From Hormiphora californensis (taxonomy: Eukaryota; Ctenophora; Tentaculata; Cydippida; Pleurobrachiidae), in NCBI GenBank assembly GCA_020137815.1, contig CM035357.1, positions 4,944,496 through 5,008,495 on the forward strand: a DNA stretch of 64,000 nucleotides, read 5' to 3'. A model generated the notes under the pieces. That model was given only the letters and a program-made list of their open reading frames with translations, did not search any database and had not been told where the DNA came from. Below, piece by piece: positions 1-17,898 of the stretch (positions are counted from its first letter, which is position 1; each line of letters begins with the position of its first letter). The position numbers were made by a program, and so were the translations under genes.

Positions 1-1131
1 TAATTTGTCCTCTGTAAATAATTAAACACACCTTGTACTGTAAGTCGACAGATTAAACTCCCTCGATCGAGAGAGAGAGAAAGAGAGAGAAAATAGACCA
101 TCCCGTTTTATTCCATAATATTTGTGGTGCGTATCTTGGGACACAATGGTATACCCTCGCCTTTTCACCAAACCCTCCATCACTCCTGAGAGATTTGTTG
201 AAGGGTCGGGTGGAGACAACGCTACCTTTGTGTTTCGAGATACGCTGCCCACTATCATCTAAACACCATCTATCAATCTGGGTCATTTGTTATGCTTTTG
301 TACAGGGAAACCGAACATTCAAAAACTGTTAATATTAAATTCTTTTCACACAATTCGAGGCGGAGAGATAGAAAGATAGATAGAGATGTGAGTATTTTTA
401 TCCCCCTTAGCGTGGTGTCAAGAAATAGAGTGTGCAAAGTGTTGTGGTCGGGTCGAGTCTCTCTGTTAGCTCACATTTTGATTTAGAGAGAATTAGAGAA
501 AATATAAACCAGTGGTAGGCAGAGAAAATAGATGGGTGTCCGAGTGTGCCATGGGGGTGTTCTGGATGATTGGGCCATTTTTTGGTATCCGCCTGGTACC
601 TGCAATATTTTACCATCGAGAGAGAGAGTTTTTGTGTCACATTTTGATTTGAAACAAATAGAGTTAGAGAAAGTGGTAGATTGATATCGATGTAATAATA
701 TGCAGTCTCATAGATTTTAGCTCAACTGTGTGTGGAGTAATTTAATAAGATATACTGATTATTTTTATATCAGTTTTAATTTGTTTCATTTCTTTAAGTG
801 TAAAACTCCTTGTGTTTCTTTTCTCGAATTTTATAAAACTAATACTTTTCATTGTGTACAGTATAGCTAGGGTAACTTACTAATTAAGTTAAGTGTGTGC
901 ATGTGCTAAGAATTGCAATTGGGGAGGAGAGAAAACGGTTGGAAAGAGTCAAGAAAGAAGTAGCACCCGCAGAAGTGAGAAAGGGAGAGAGATAGGGTCA
1001 CGTGATTGGAATGTACAGCCGGTGAGTTGCGTGTCTGCGACCGGAAACTAGAACCATCTTTGGTAAATTTAGATGCGAATTACACCGCCCTGCGTTCAAA
1101 CTATGGCTCTGCTTTTTCTCTCTATGACTCA

Positions 1132-1165
<34 letters not shown>

Positions 1166-1431
1166 ATGACTCACTTTCTCTCTCTTTCTCTCTATTTTTC
1201 CTTATATCTGCGTGACGCAGTGCGTCAAAGGGGATAATCAAACACTTAGGCAGGGCAAAGACAGGTTATAAGTTTAGCTCTGACAAGGGACACGGCTTGA
1301 AGTTGAAAAGGGTGTGTGATGAGAGGCCTGTAGCATATTACACATATTGTGAACCGCATAGTTTGGCCATATTTTAGCCGCAGTGCTACTGCAGTCGTTC
1401 ACATGGTGTAGAAAAACAAACAAACAAGGTC
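1..1431. other. Non-coding, low-complexity flank
   Basis: No gene is recognisable. The stretch has scattered GA-rich patches (near 70-90 and 365-385) and a short CT run at about 1132-1162. The small open frames are short, compositionally biased and resemble no family I know. It may hold the promoter of the candidate gene at 1432. Confidence 0.5.
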
Positions 1432-1911
1432 ATGGGCACCCAGCACGATATTCTCTCTCACGATTATTTAGTTGTGACTATCATCACTCAGTGCTTTATG
1501 GCTGGTATTTCCATTGACGGGAGTTCCCTCTACACTCGCCGTCAGACATTTCCCGATTGGACTATAATCATACCCATTCTTGGATTTACTGTAGTCATTC
1601 TCTGGTTTGGTGTTTTTGTTGTCTTCCATATTCTCCCTGGAGTCTGGTTCTCGGCGGTTCAGCGGGAGCGGGAGCGAGCACGGGAGTTTTGGGCCGCCCG
1701 GAGACTGGAGATTCTCGGTCCAGAAGGGGTTCAAGAGAGTAATGAAGTTGTGGAGAGAGTGCCTTATAGACTGATCAGCGGGGAGGCATATCATCTGAAT
1801 TCGGAGGAAAGGGCAGGCCATGAGAGGGGTCCAGAGCAGGGTTTGTGGGCTGTGGAAGAGAGAGTGTCAGTTGAAGAGGAACCGGCTGAACAAGAGAGGG
1901 AGGGATTGTAA
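1432..1911 (+). CDS. Candidate single-pass membrane protein
   Basis: An uninterrupted 159-residue frame from ATG to TAA; I do not recognise the family. Roughly residues 42-72 form one strongly hydrophobic segment (IIIPILGFTVVILWFGVFVVF), flanked by polar sequence. After it comes a basic stretch rich in Arg and Glu (RERERAREF), then an acidic, Glu-rich C-terminal tail. That layout fits a small type III or tail-side cytoplasmic single-pass protein. No signal peptide, cysteine pattern or catalytic motif is visible. No intron is needed. The Glu/Arg-rich tail lies in GA-rich DNA, which can create open frames by composition alone, so the hydrophobic segment is the main support. It could also be one exon of a larger gene. 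Confidence 0.4.
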   Translation: MGTQHDILSHDYLVVTIITQCFMAGISIDGSSLYTRRQTFPDWTIIIPILGFTVVILWFGVFVVFHILPGVWFSAVQRERERAREFWAARRLEILGPEGVQESNEVVERVPYRLISGEAYHLNSEERAGHERGPEQGLWAVEERVSVEEEPAEQEREGL

Positions 1912-2109
1912 CTATTTTAAAGAGGGAGCTCAAAGAACATTTGTCAAAGAGAATGATTCTATTTTCAGAGCCGGGAGCGGATTTACTTGTGGGATTTGTC
2001 GATTTGTATGCCTGTACCATTTGCTTTTCAAGCAAAAGAGCTGCGTGTGTGGTCTCCTATAAAAGCTTAGGTAGTGTGTTTGTTCATCCTGATATATAGC
2101 AACCAACAC

Positions 2110-2110
<1 letters not shown>

Positions 2111-2173
<63 letters not shown>
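2111..2173. repeat. (CT)n microsatellite
   Basis: An almost perfect CT dinucleotide run of about 60 bp. It is one of several AG/CT tracts in the window. Confidence 0.95.
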
Positions 2174-2175
<2 letters not shown>

Positions 2176-2297
2176 ATCCTCACTTCGTCTTCACGTAACC
2201 ATAGGAACCAAAGCTGTGGGGGGCAATACTTTCATTAGAGATCGACTGAGGGAGAATGTGTGAGTGTGTTCGATGAGAGAGAAGGAGAAAGCAAGAG

Positions 2298-2298
<1 letters not shown>

Positions 2299-2372
<74 letters not shown>

Positions 2373-2393
2373 GGAGAGAGAGAGAGAGAGAAG

Positions 2394-2448
<55 letters not shown>
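2299..2448. repeat. (AG)n microsatellite
   Basis: About 150 bp of AG repeats interrupted twice by AAGGGG. The long Arg-Glu or Ser-Leu open frames over it are artefacts of the repeat. Confidence 0.95.
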
Positions 2449-2449
<1 letters not shown>

Positions 2450-2827
2450 AGTGGGGTGTATGGCTCCCCCAGCAGCACTGTATTTATGTGTGCTTGCATG
2501 TGCAGGTGGTCGTCACGTGGTGAATGAGAAATATCAGCTTTTAGAAGAGAAGGATAGATAGAACAGAGAGAGATAGAAGAGAGATAGAGAAAGATGAGAG
2601 ATAGAGAGAGGAGGAGGAGAGGTAGAGATAGAGGAGGAGAGGTAGAGAGAGAATATGGTGGCGACTACACGAATCTACGTCTGGAGCTGAGTACCTATAG
2701 TGTGCAAGTTGATTCTGGAAGAAAACTTAAAACCCAGCCCGCAGTCCGCACTGATCCGTTTGTGTGTGCGGGTTTACGTGATGAAAGAGATTACCATGGT
2801 TACCATTTACTTTTCATCATTGCGGGA

Positions 2828-2835
2828 GGATGAGA

Positions 2836-2926
<91 letters not shown>
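2828..2926. repeat. (AG)n microsatellite
   Basis: About 95 bp of nearly pure AG. A further imperfect GA-rich patch lies upstream at 2560-2650. Confidence 0.95.
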
Positions 2927-2927
<1 letters not shown>

Positions 2928-4095
2928 GCTGGGGCATTTAGTTACTGATAAAAGATGGGGGCCACCTGGAGGAGAATGAGTAGGGTCACAAGATGACGAG
3001 CTCTCTACATTGACACTCTAAACCGCATCATCTATCTTCTTCTCTAATCTTTCTAAAACTATTCTCAATATTCATTGTTCATTCTTGTTTCCGTGTTGGA
3101 GCTCTCCAATTTTCTTCATCTCCTCTAATAAAATACATGCGTCATCTGCTTAATTCGGCATGTCCTATATATGTGAATGCATAATGTTATTGATGGCCTA
3201 TTTAAATGCAAGGAAATATGAGTGTGAGAGGAAAAATAGAAGGAAGAGAGTGGAGAGAAAGAGAGGGCGGTTCCGTGTGTGTTGGGCGGTGGTTAATTAA
3301 ACTCATCATGCCTTCTCTCATCTCCTAATTCAGTCATATTTCCTCTCATCCTTTCCCCACTTTGTCTCTCGTTAGTTTGTTTCGTGACTGAAGTCATATT
3401 GTGCGGAGAGAGATATTTGTCAAAGCAATTCTATTTTATTTCGAAATATTATCATTTCCACTCAAATGACGCATGTTTTTTTCAATATTTTACACGCCCA
3501 CATGACATGTGCATCAACTCATGATCATATCGATGACGAACTTATGATACTAAATCAGAAAGGGCGTCAATGTGTATCACCGGCTCATTGAAAGGCCACC
3601 TGAGAGAAATTCCGATTAAGCGATTTCAGTAATGTCACATAGTATAGAGACATTGCTTGCAATAACGCACGGTGATGCAAATGGCAAGCAGGGTAAGTCC
3701 CCTCCCCCGGATCTTGACACCATATCATCACGCAAGCTCCAAAACGCGATGTATGGGTGGCCCACACCGTGTCTCACTCTCCCGTTGATAGGTTGCGTCG
3801 CGCGCAAGAACGTTCTCAGGATTAAAGCACAAATTTTAGCATCTTGTGTTCCTTTCCGCGCAGCTAGCAACTCGATCTCTGAGGTTCAGAAAAGGGAACC
3901 TAGAAACCCACATAGCACTTCCTTAGTAACGCCCATAGTAACCAGCCATTGGCAGTCCGCCAACTAATTAAAAGGGCTTAGTTAAGAAGGGAAAGAAAAA
4001 CAAAACGTCAACCGGATACATCAAACATTCAAAAATAGATCGGATATTCCCTTGAAATTCAATCTCTGACACAAGCATAAATTAGTTCAAACATT
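2927..4095. other. Intergenic, no gene seen
   Basis: Sequence of mixed composition downstream of the thiolase 3' end. A 111-codon frame at 3632-3967 has no recognisable domain and no splice context, so it is not called. The 3' UTR and polyadenylation signal of the minus-strand thiolase presumably lie in its right part; I could not fix a site. Confidence 0.5.
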
Positions 4096-6667
<2,572 letters not shown>

Positions 6668-6698
6668 AACTATAGAGGAAGAAATGATTGGTTGAGAG

Positions 6699-6699
<1 letters not shown>

Positions 6700-6786
<87 letters not shown>

Positions 6787-6790
6787 GAGA
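6700..6790. repeat. (GA)n microsatellite
   Basis: About 85 bp of GA directly upstream of the first recognised thiolase exon. It lies in the putative promoter or first intron. Confidence 0.95.
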
Positions 6791-7045
6791 AATGAGGGTG
6801 TGCGGGGGCGTTAGTAGGAAGGCTACGAGACAGGTCTTTATATTACACACGACTCAATTTCTTTATGGCTACAATACAAAACTTAGGGTGACAAATCTAG
6901 ATCACAACTCTCTAAGCTAATAATGCATGGACAACAGTAATAATTTAGCGCATTGTTTATTTTCTTATTTCCTCTTTTCAATGAGAAATCTCCTGCATGG
7001 AAGAATGATCTCCATCCAGCAGATATATCTCAGATATAACCAGCT

Positions 7046-7609
7046 CTAAAGGTTTCGGAAGAGTCGAGGGTTATCACCGTAGTGGGTACCCTCAGGCAGG
7101 GCAGGGGGCTGGATGTTACCGGCACCAACCCATGTTCCAGTCCTCCAGAAGTACTCCCACTTGTCAAAGAACACCTTTTCGTTCTCCTGGGAAAGGGGAA
7201 TATTATAAATTTTAGGGGAGCGGGGGGGGGGGGGGGGGGTCATGGCTGTAAAATCGATATTTATGAGGAAATCATGTTGTTCTTTGAAGAAGGAGTGTGA
7301 TTTGCAACGCGAGTATGTAAGTGAGAACTTTTCGAGTTATTTCTCGGAGTATAAACCTGAGTGAAAGGGGGTTGAGGAATTATATCTTTATAACTCACCT
7401 TGATCCTTTCGACCCTGGCCTGATGGATCAAAGTTGGCCCACCACGCTCGGTGACGGTAGTGCAGCTTAGTACACGTAGAAGTAGGCAAAGGCACTTGCA
7501 CCAACGGTGGCAACAGGCCCCAGCGAGGCTCAGGGCCTTGATGAGTGCCCGTTGATGCTTGTCCCTTAATTGAGGAAGGACGGGGGATCCTATTTGCAAC
7601 CTCAGACAT
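7046..7609 (-). CDS. Cytochrome c oxidase subunit 6C-like protein, frame broken
   Basis: Two exons, 7399-7609 and 7046-7186 (donor GTGAGT, acceptor CCCAG). The start is MSEVANRIP. Read with one base dropped at each of four points, the first exon gives a short basic lead (PQLRDKHQRALIKAL), one membrane helix (SLAGAVATVGASAFAYFYVY) and a segment like the COX6C tail (HYRHRAWWANFDP, then RVERIKENEKVFF). That order matches subunit 6C, a single-helix inner-membrane subunit of complex IV; at about 115 residues it is longer than the usual 75 because of the second exon. An alternative reading uses only one break: one frame stays open from PQLRDK to VERIK, but it replaces the helix by a Cys-rich sequence. 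I prefer the helix reading on family resemblance. The gene could be a pseudogene. Confidence 0.5.
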
Positions 7610-7746
7610 ATTGTACGCTAGGAGAATTGAGTGTGTCATAGTGGGGGATCCAGAATTAGAAGTTAGGGATTTTGAAGGGGGTCATTATATGATTTGTAGC
7701 AGTTGACTAAAACTTGATATCCCGTAAATTTCAAAACAACAATATA

Positions 7747-8681
7747 TTAGGGCGTTTCAGAAATAACTTCGCTTCGCTATATTTTGGTATCTATGATAGA
7801 TAGAGACTTCTACCCAGTTTTATCTTGTTCAATGGACGATTCTCTTCCTGAGAACGTGTTCTGAATAGTTTACGGCAATCTTAAGTACCCAAAATTTGGT
7901 GCTATGATACCGGAAGTCATGTTGCCGCTGAATGGGCTACCCAGAGTTTTTCAAACGCCGCTGGAGAAGAGCCGGTACAGATGTTTGACATTTTACAGTG
8001 CTCAATCGATAGCCCATCGTCTAAGGATGAGATATATATATGCATATATATGCAATTTTGGTCTCGACGCGTTGCCCAAAAACCTCTTGGACAGTAAATG
8101 TAACACAAAAAGTCAAAAAAATGCAAAATTTCACCTCAATTTTTGGCTTGTTTTGGGGGTATGTTCGAAAATGTCAATTATTTACTTTTATATGTCAACA
8201 AATCAAATAATTGGCTTGACTATGTCATAGAACTTCCTTAGAGCTATCTTTTGCTGCAAAGTTTTTGATTATGAGCTACTCATATAAAAGGTGAAGGGAC
8301 CCGGAAGTGAAACTTTCCACTTTTTACCGAATTTTTTTGGAGGCCGATTGCTCAGCCGCAAAGAAAGCTAGGATCTTCTATTACATCTTAAACGATAGAT
8401 AATTGTCTAATGAACAAGCTTGATGCAATAAAACATCCCACAGATTCAATTTTCAAGAAGTACAGTAGTTTCAGTACTATGCGCGTTTTTCCCGTTCAGC
8501 GGCAATTTGACTTAAAGGTGTTTCCGGGTTCGCTGAGAGCCACCCCTGATCAAAAATTTCAAAATAACTACGGTTGTGACTAGTCAAGACTTCAAATAAC
8601 ACGCTACAAAAGTGTAGATGTGGATATCTTCAATATTTTTTGAAAATATTGGGATACGAAGTTATTTCTGAAACGCCCTAA
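7747..8681. mobile_element. TIR element (MITE-like), 935 bp
   Basis: The left end TTAGGGCGTTTCAGAAATAA and the right end are inverted copies of about 25 bp. Both are flanked by TATA, consistent with a TA target duplication. The interior has no transposase. It fills most of the gap between the COX6C-like gene and IBTK. Confidence 0.8.
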
Positions 8682-8721
8682 TATATTTCAAAACATCAAA
8701 ACGGATCAAGACATCCCGTAA

Positions 8722-11580
8722 CTAAAACTTCAACATTCTATTCTCAGCCCAGGTGGGAGCGACCACCCTCTCCCTTTCAACTGTCCTAACAGTTATGTAC
8801 TGATCATCTACCAGGTCTACCTTGTACAACTCCCGTAACTCCATCACCGCTCTCTCCTCGATCTGAATAATCTCAAGGGGCCGCCGGAATGCTTTCCCGG
8901 GACTGACACCCTTTTTGTTGCTCTCCTCAGCCATGATTGAGGCCAGACTTTGAACAGGGGCAGCGTGTGCCCCAAAATCATGGATCTCTGATTTACCAGA
9001 CCTGATTGGTTGTGGGTTGACTGGTGGTGATATCCGGTGGTTAAATTTTGGTCGAGATGAGGGGGCTCTCTCCTCCTCTTTCATAATGTCACGTAAAGAT
9101 GGAGCGCCTGGTCCAATATTTTTGTTACCCCACTGTAAGCTTTGTTTTACTCTCCTCTCCTCTGCCAGCTTTTCCCGTGCTACTTTTGCTTCTACTGCTC
9201 TCTTAGCTTCACGTGCAGTAGATGAGATCTTCTCCCTACGTCTCGCGGCCACCTCTTCTTCTTTCATAATGGAGGATAGAGAAGGAGATGACGATTCAAC
9301 ACCCCAAGGATTGGATGGAGGAGGGGAAACTTGTGTTTTTTGTTGGGGTACTACAGGTGGGGTCTTGATGGGACTTTTTTCGAAACTATCCAAAGATACA
9401 AATCTCTTTTTCTTTTTACCTTTCCCCGCTGCAGGAGTAGTTGGAACCGGTGGACTCTCCGTCCACAAGAGGTACCGGAATTTCTGAAACTGATGTATCT
9501 TCAGGAAGACTGACAACTAGTGAAACATCAAGTTCCTCAGTTATTGTAGCCGAGGATGTACTAACCGATCTCTCCATCCCTCTCCTTGCCTCACCACCGC
9601 TCTTTTTCCTTCCTTTTTTCACCACCCTTGGACTAATTATCATATCCACCAGCTCATCCAAAGTCTCAGCCTGCTGAATCCCAGTTTGTGTCGTGGGTGC
9701 ACCACCCAATTTCCTGTCTTGCACATTTCTCCATGTGCACCAGAATCTCTGGGTCCAAATCCAACAACAATCCCCGTTCTAGGTAGTAGGGTAGGTGGGT
9801 GAGAATAATCTGGATACAAGTTGATCTGAGGTTTGCTAGCTGATAGTCATTTGAAAATGTGAGGAGCGGGAGAAGATTTTCCTCGTCCAGAACCTCAAAA
9901 AGGACCAACTCGCAGTAGGAACGGAGACCGGGAAGGAGGTAGATATCAGCAACACTGATCAGTTCCTGGATCTCGCTCCAATCACCCTGATATGAGATCA
10001 CCAGGCGTTTCATCCCTAGTGATCCAGTTTAGAAGACGCTGCACAGTGAGGGTTGAAGCATCGACAGTTACCCGGTCCAGACTCTGTCCCCACCTACTGT
10101 TCAGGTGGTAATGTGCCCGGAAGTACTCAGATCTTGCTACCAGAATATTCCAAGGGCAGGATGCTGTGTCACCATCTCGAGATACAAACTCACAATCCTC
10201 ATCCTCGTCTCCTAGCAACTCTAAATCTTCCGAGAGGGTCTTGTACACCACAGGACGGGGACACTTGTGTTCTGAAACGTTGGTCGTTCGATCGTAGGAC
10301 ACACACGCGTGAACAAGTCCGTTACTAGCGATGAAATCACCTCCAATTATTCCAGAAACTGGTTGAGGGATGGATGTTGTGTTGAGTTTGGATGAATAGA
10401 GTCGGCCTGATCTGGATAGTAGCAGCAATGAATCAGGGCCAGTGAAAACTACTTGTTGTATTGGGGGAAGGTTCCAGAGAATCGGCGAGATGATTTTCTT
10501 GCCAGACAGCTGATAAAGATTACCCAAACTATCCAAAACTACAATCTCCAATCGTCCTTTCTTTGTCTCTGTAACAGCGACACTAGCCAGAGCTGAAAAC
10601 CGGTGAAACTCCTTTATAACAACTTTTCTAACAGCGTTATCTTTACAAATCATGACCGTTCCATCTTGGTAACCTGCTACCGTTGCTGTTTCTGACACTG
10701 CTACAGAGATGGGGTTTGGTGGTAGCCGGTAGACGGGACTGGGAACAATATGGTGCAACTCAGGGGAATATGGGTGACCCAACTGACCGTTATTAGCCCC
10801 ACATGTCCAAATTTCACCCGCTGAACTAACGAGGACACTGTGATATCGGCCTGCTAGAACTTGTTTAAATGTTGTTTTTAGTTTTAGGCTCACTGGGTAT
10901 GGTTGTATGTTCATTGTATCATGTCCCAGGACTCGGTTTGTATTAACACCCCAACTAAACACCTTTCCTGACGAGGAGAGAGCCAGAGAGTGGTCATCTG
11001 AACATGAAACCTGGATAATGTTCTCCAATCTCTTTATCTTAGTTGGTGTGATCTGCGTTTCTTGAGAATTTCCAAGCCCCAATCTCCCTCCCTCGCCAAA
11101 ACCACACGTATAGACACTACCATCACCACACAAAAACGCAGTATGAAACTTGCCAATTGCCACACTTTTAACATCCCTCAGTGCTTTAATTTTCCGAGGT
11201 ATTCGGGCATTTTCAACGTGGGCCAGATTATAGTTATTGTTAACGCCCCAAGTTAACACATTACAGTTATCGTTAACCATGTTAACCTTCCTCGGATAGG
11301 CCAGGTCGAGTGGAGTGGAGCCATCATTAGCAGGGGTGTGGAGAGAGGCGCCATGTTTTATTAGTGTTACAACAGACCTTATGTTGCCATGTTCTATCGC
11401 CTCATGTAGGGCGGTATACCCACTTTCACAGTCTGGTAACTCTAGGAAATCAAGGTTGGGTTGGCAAGTTTCAAATAGTTTCACTAGCAGGTCCGCCCTG
11501 CCCTCAGCGGCCAGAAGGTGGGCAATGCGACCACCGGTGGAAGAATTGAAGGCGGACTCGGTGTTAGGTCGCTGCAGCAT
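8722..11580 (-). CDS. IBTK: Inhibitor of Bruton tyrosine kinase homologue, three +1 breaks
   Basis: A single long coding block without introns. In order: ankyrin repeats (GYTALHEAIEHGN, about residues 50-90), RCC1-type propeller blades (TWGVNNNYNLAHV, TCGFGEGGRLGLG, SWGVNTNRVLGHD, TCGANNGQLGHP), then a BTB domain (FVSRDGDTASCPWNILVARS through VADIYLLPGL). A disordered Ser/Lys tail with repeated SLRDIMKEE-like motifs follows, ending in an EERAVMELRELY...VAPTW block typical of IBTK C-termini. The human protein binds BTK and acts with CUL3. Three frame changes, each needing one surplus base removed, fall at 9982-10000 (inside BTB), 9666-9724 and 9416-9490. The Met at 11580 follows an in-frame stop, and the residues expected before the ankyrin repeats are missing or in another frame, so the N-terminus is unresolved. 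Confidence 0.88.
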
Positions 11581-11834
11581 CTCAAATGCTTACAATGTTC
11601 ACTCTCAACAAGTGGGCAGGAGAAGTCCAGGCGCGCGTGCTGTCTCGAAGATAATATTCTGGAAGTCACATCTCTCTGCAGACCCTCTGCTTCTTTCCCA
11701 AGATCAAGAGGATTTACGCCATTTTCCTTGGGGAGGAGAAGGGGCGAGATGAGGGGGGGTGTGAAGGGGAAGAAAGAAACGATAGAGAGAGAATGAAACT
11801 CGTCATTGTGTTATGTGGTTTGAAATGTGTTGTG
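11581..11834. other. Short gap with possible IBTK N-terminal coding
   Basis: On the minus strand, 11596-11740 is open in a frame different from the called IBTK start (ENGVNPLDLGKEA onward). It could be the real IBTK N-terminus joined through an intron or indel. It also carries the 5' leader, only about 250 bp from the PTPMT1 stop. Confidence 0.3.
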
Positions 11835-15303
<3,469 letters not shown>

Positions 15304-15898
15304 CTTGATTTAGTTCGAGGTTTTAGGGGTTTCAGAGGTTCGAGGGTGGTTATATTCGTTTCACTTTAGTTGCTTGAGTTCACATTCAACGTGCTAATAC
15401 TTCATATCATAAAATCTAGAGGAGATGATAGGAATGAGGTAGTTTTGGGGAGGGAAAGGGACGAGATGAGGTGATGTGATGTGTTGTTCTAGAACCCTCC
15501 TTTACATTTGTAAAAAAGGGGGTTGACCTAGGCAGGACTAGGCAAGACTAGTGATGTGAAGAGGGAGAAAGAAACTCGTCACGATCATTTTAAACAGCGT
15601 TTCAATTGGTATAAAGCAAAACAAAGCAAAACAAACTTAACAGTATTATAATATATTTATCCACAATTAGTTAATAGTGGCGCTGACAAGCGCCCAATAT
15701 TTCAGCGATGAAATAGTTTGAACCTGGTAAAGAAACCCGAGAGAAAGAGAGTCAGGTGTCTCGAAAACATTTTCACTCCTTTTCATACAACAATGAGAGT
15801 GCAGAGTGCTGCAGAACTATGGCATACAGTACAATTATTTGGGGGATTCGGTGAATGGGGAAACGTCCGTGGGCAGCAGAAAGGGTCCAAAAGTGGCT
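15304..15898. other. Gap between PTPMT1 and GID8
   Basis: It contains a diverged copy (about 15483-15560) of a short repeat beginning GTTCTAACCCTCC-TTTACATTTGTAAA, also found at 22.9, 38.3 and 39.9 kb. It should also hold the PTPMT1 promoter and GID8 3' UTR. No gene seen. Confidence 0.5.
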
Positions 15899-17212
15899 TT
15901 ACGTGTCGCGGTTGATAAGGCCTGATGATATATCTTCCATTCGCGGGTATACAACCTGAAGACAGATAGGATGAGTAATAGAAATATATTGTCGTATTTT
16001 ATATTTAACTCATCTACCGAACCCTCGCAGTGAGCCACACAAAAGTACTGTACCAGGAACCGACCAAAACAAGTAAAAAACCAATCAGAACTCGTTATTT
16101 AGGTCACGTGACTGGTTATCAGCCAACCAGGGACCATCATTTCATGATTCGGGCGGTTCCTTTACTGTACCTTATTCTGAGTGAGTTGATCCTGGGCCCA
16201 AAGAAGGATCCTCATGATACTGTGAAGTTTAGTAGTAGTCTGTTCGTTTTGTGATTCTAGTATGGCCGCATTGAGCTCCCCCGCAACCAAGTGTTTGTGC
16301 GAGGGTTTCAGGAGGTCCCCAAATGGGCTTGATTCGGGGTCAGGGAAGGCAAACAGGGCCATACATCGCTCCAGTTCGGGTAGGATTTCAGGGTGTTCTT
16401 CACCCTGGGGCGCTAGCTCTCGCTGGGCAAATGTTAGGGCTTCCTCCATTTTATCTAGAGAGAGAGAGAGAGAGAGAGTATATAAGTGTAAGAGAATGTA
16501 AGTGATTAGAAATGGATTAGAAATCGCCAAAATGCAGGATTTCAATTGATCAATGTTAAAACCTCACGCCACAGAACAGCGGGATTTTCGGTTAACACAA
16601 GGCATTGACAGTTTCCTAAAACTTGGAAGTTGGAACAGCCAATTCAAGACGTAACGCACTTACTTTCCCTGATGAATTCAATTAATTTTTGCTGCTGTAT
16701 ATGAAAATACAACATGGGTTTCATGTCCAGCAGCTCGGGATCGAAATCGTTGATCATCTCCGTCACTTCGTCAACTTTCCCATCGTTAATTGCCTCTCGG
16801 ATCTTAATCCTTTCTGCCATTGTATCCAGGTCAACTTTTGATTCCACCCCTGCCTCCCTCCTGGGGTGGCGGGTGTTGTAATGGGTGCTGAATATATCTA
16901 TTTACTGGTTGATGGTTCACTATTTACCAACTCAAGAAGTCTAATTCTTAACTTTTGGAGTACACTCTGAAGTCCAAAGGTCAGGAATTATAAAATGTCG
17001 AAGGAAATGTTCCCAATCCCCCTAACCCACGCTGTACGACAAAGCAACCCCAAAACTTACTTGAAGCTTTCAGCTGCGTCTCTGTATCCCTCAGTAATTA
17101 GATAATCCATGACCAGGGAATTCATTTCTAGCCTACCGACAGGGGCTGTCTCCAACCGGCTCATCCACTCGCTCGTATCACCTTCAGTTTCCATGGCTTC
17201 AAACCTACTCAT
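15899..17212 (-). CDS. GID8: GID8/TWA1, CTLH ubiquitin-ligase subunit
   Basis: Scaffold subunit of the CTLH (GID) E3 ubiquitin ligase. Four exons: 17061-17212, 16664-16860, 16171-16454, 15899-15955; 229 residues against 228 in human, GT-AG throughout, phases consistent, no frame break. LisH region about residues 25-60 (MNSLVMDYLITEGYRDAAESFK), CTLH about 64-120 (RIKIREAINDGKVDEVTEMI, LLDMKPMLYFHIQQQKLIEFIR), then the CRA region with AFPDPESSPFGDLL and ILLWAQDQL. The C-terminus VVYPRMEDISSGLI matches the family. The start is the ATG at 17212; MSRFEAMETEGDTSEW precedes the conserved part. A short MITE ends ten bases from the donor of exon 3. Confidence 0.96.
16054..16161. mobile_element. Short MITE, copy 1 of 3
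   Basis: About 108 bp with inverted ends CAGGAACCGACC / GGCGGTTCCT and a middle containing ACTCGTTATTTAGGTCACGTGACTGG. Near-identical copies lie at 31942-32050 and 42982-43090, all in introns. Confidence 0.85.
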
Positions 17213-17898
17213 TGCTTAGAGGGAAATGAGGTAGAGACTAGAGAGTTGTCAATTGTCATACAATATGGAAGCAGTTGGGGATTTAGGGGAGTTTGTGTGG
17301 CGAAATTAGTCGATAAAAACTCAGGTATGTCACTCTCACATTATATATCTGTGTCAGATGGGTGATTGAAAGAATGTTAAAAAAGTTAAATATTGTAGAT
17401 ATACACGCTTACACACATACACCGACCGATAAATCAGATTAAAGAATAATTTCTTTAAAGGACACTTACATAACGGTGGAGGGGCAACCACAAAAAACAC
17501 TCATCGTAAAATATTTTTTGTTCAATTTTAAATTTTTGTACTTTTTGTTATTTTTTTGAGTTTTTATTTTTTGCTTCAATTTTTTCAGTTATAATATCAT
17601 TGAGATGTGTTTGTGATTTTTTAAACTTTTAGCTTGGCATTTTTGTATTTTTTTTTGGTTTTTACAATTTTTTTCACAGATCACGTCTTGTAACATTTCA
17701 TTATTGCTATTTCTTGAACTTCGCCTGAAGTGTGTGTGTGTAAGAGAGTAAGATTATAATGCGAGAGTACGATTTACGAATTAGGAGAAGATCTAGGCAA
17801 AAAAAGTTTGCTTCTATTTTTAATTTTTTCGTTTTTTGCAGTTACCCCATACCACACACACTACTTACGAAAGCTAACATCCAAAACAACCAGGTTGT
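17213..17898. other. Gap between GID8 and the zinc-finger gene
   Basis: A T-rich stretch at about 17500-17700 dominates. It is likely the GID8 promoter plus the zinc-finger gene's 3' UTR. No further gene is recognised. Confidence 0.5.

Noticed and set aside
2191..2527. Long Ser-Leu and Arg-Glu open frames over the AG tract
   Set aside because: Dinucleotide repeats of this kind are open in several frames on both strands; there is no protein-like sequence.
3632..3967. 111-codon open frame between the microsatellites and thiolase
   Set aside because: No domain, no splice context, overlapping open frames on the other strand, and unremarkable composition.
9416..10000. IBTK as a pseudogene
   Set aside because: A 532-codon block and the C-terminal motifs are intact, and changes between family members look conservative; frame breaks of one sign only are not typical of decay.
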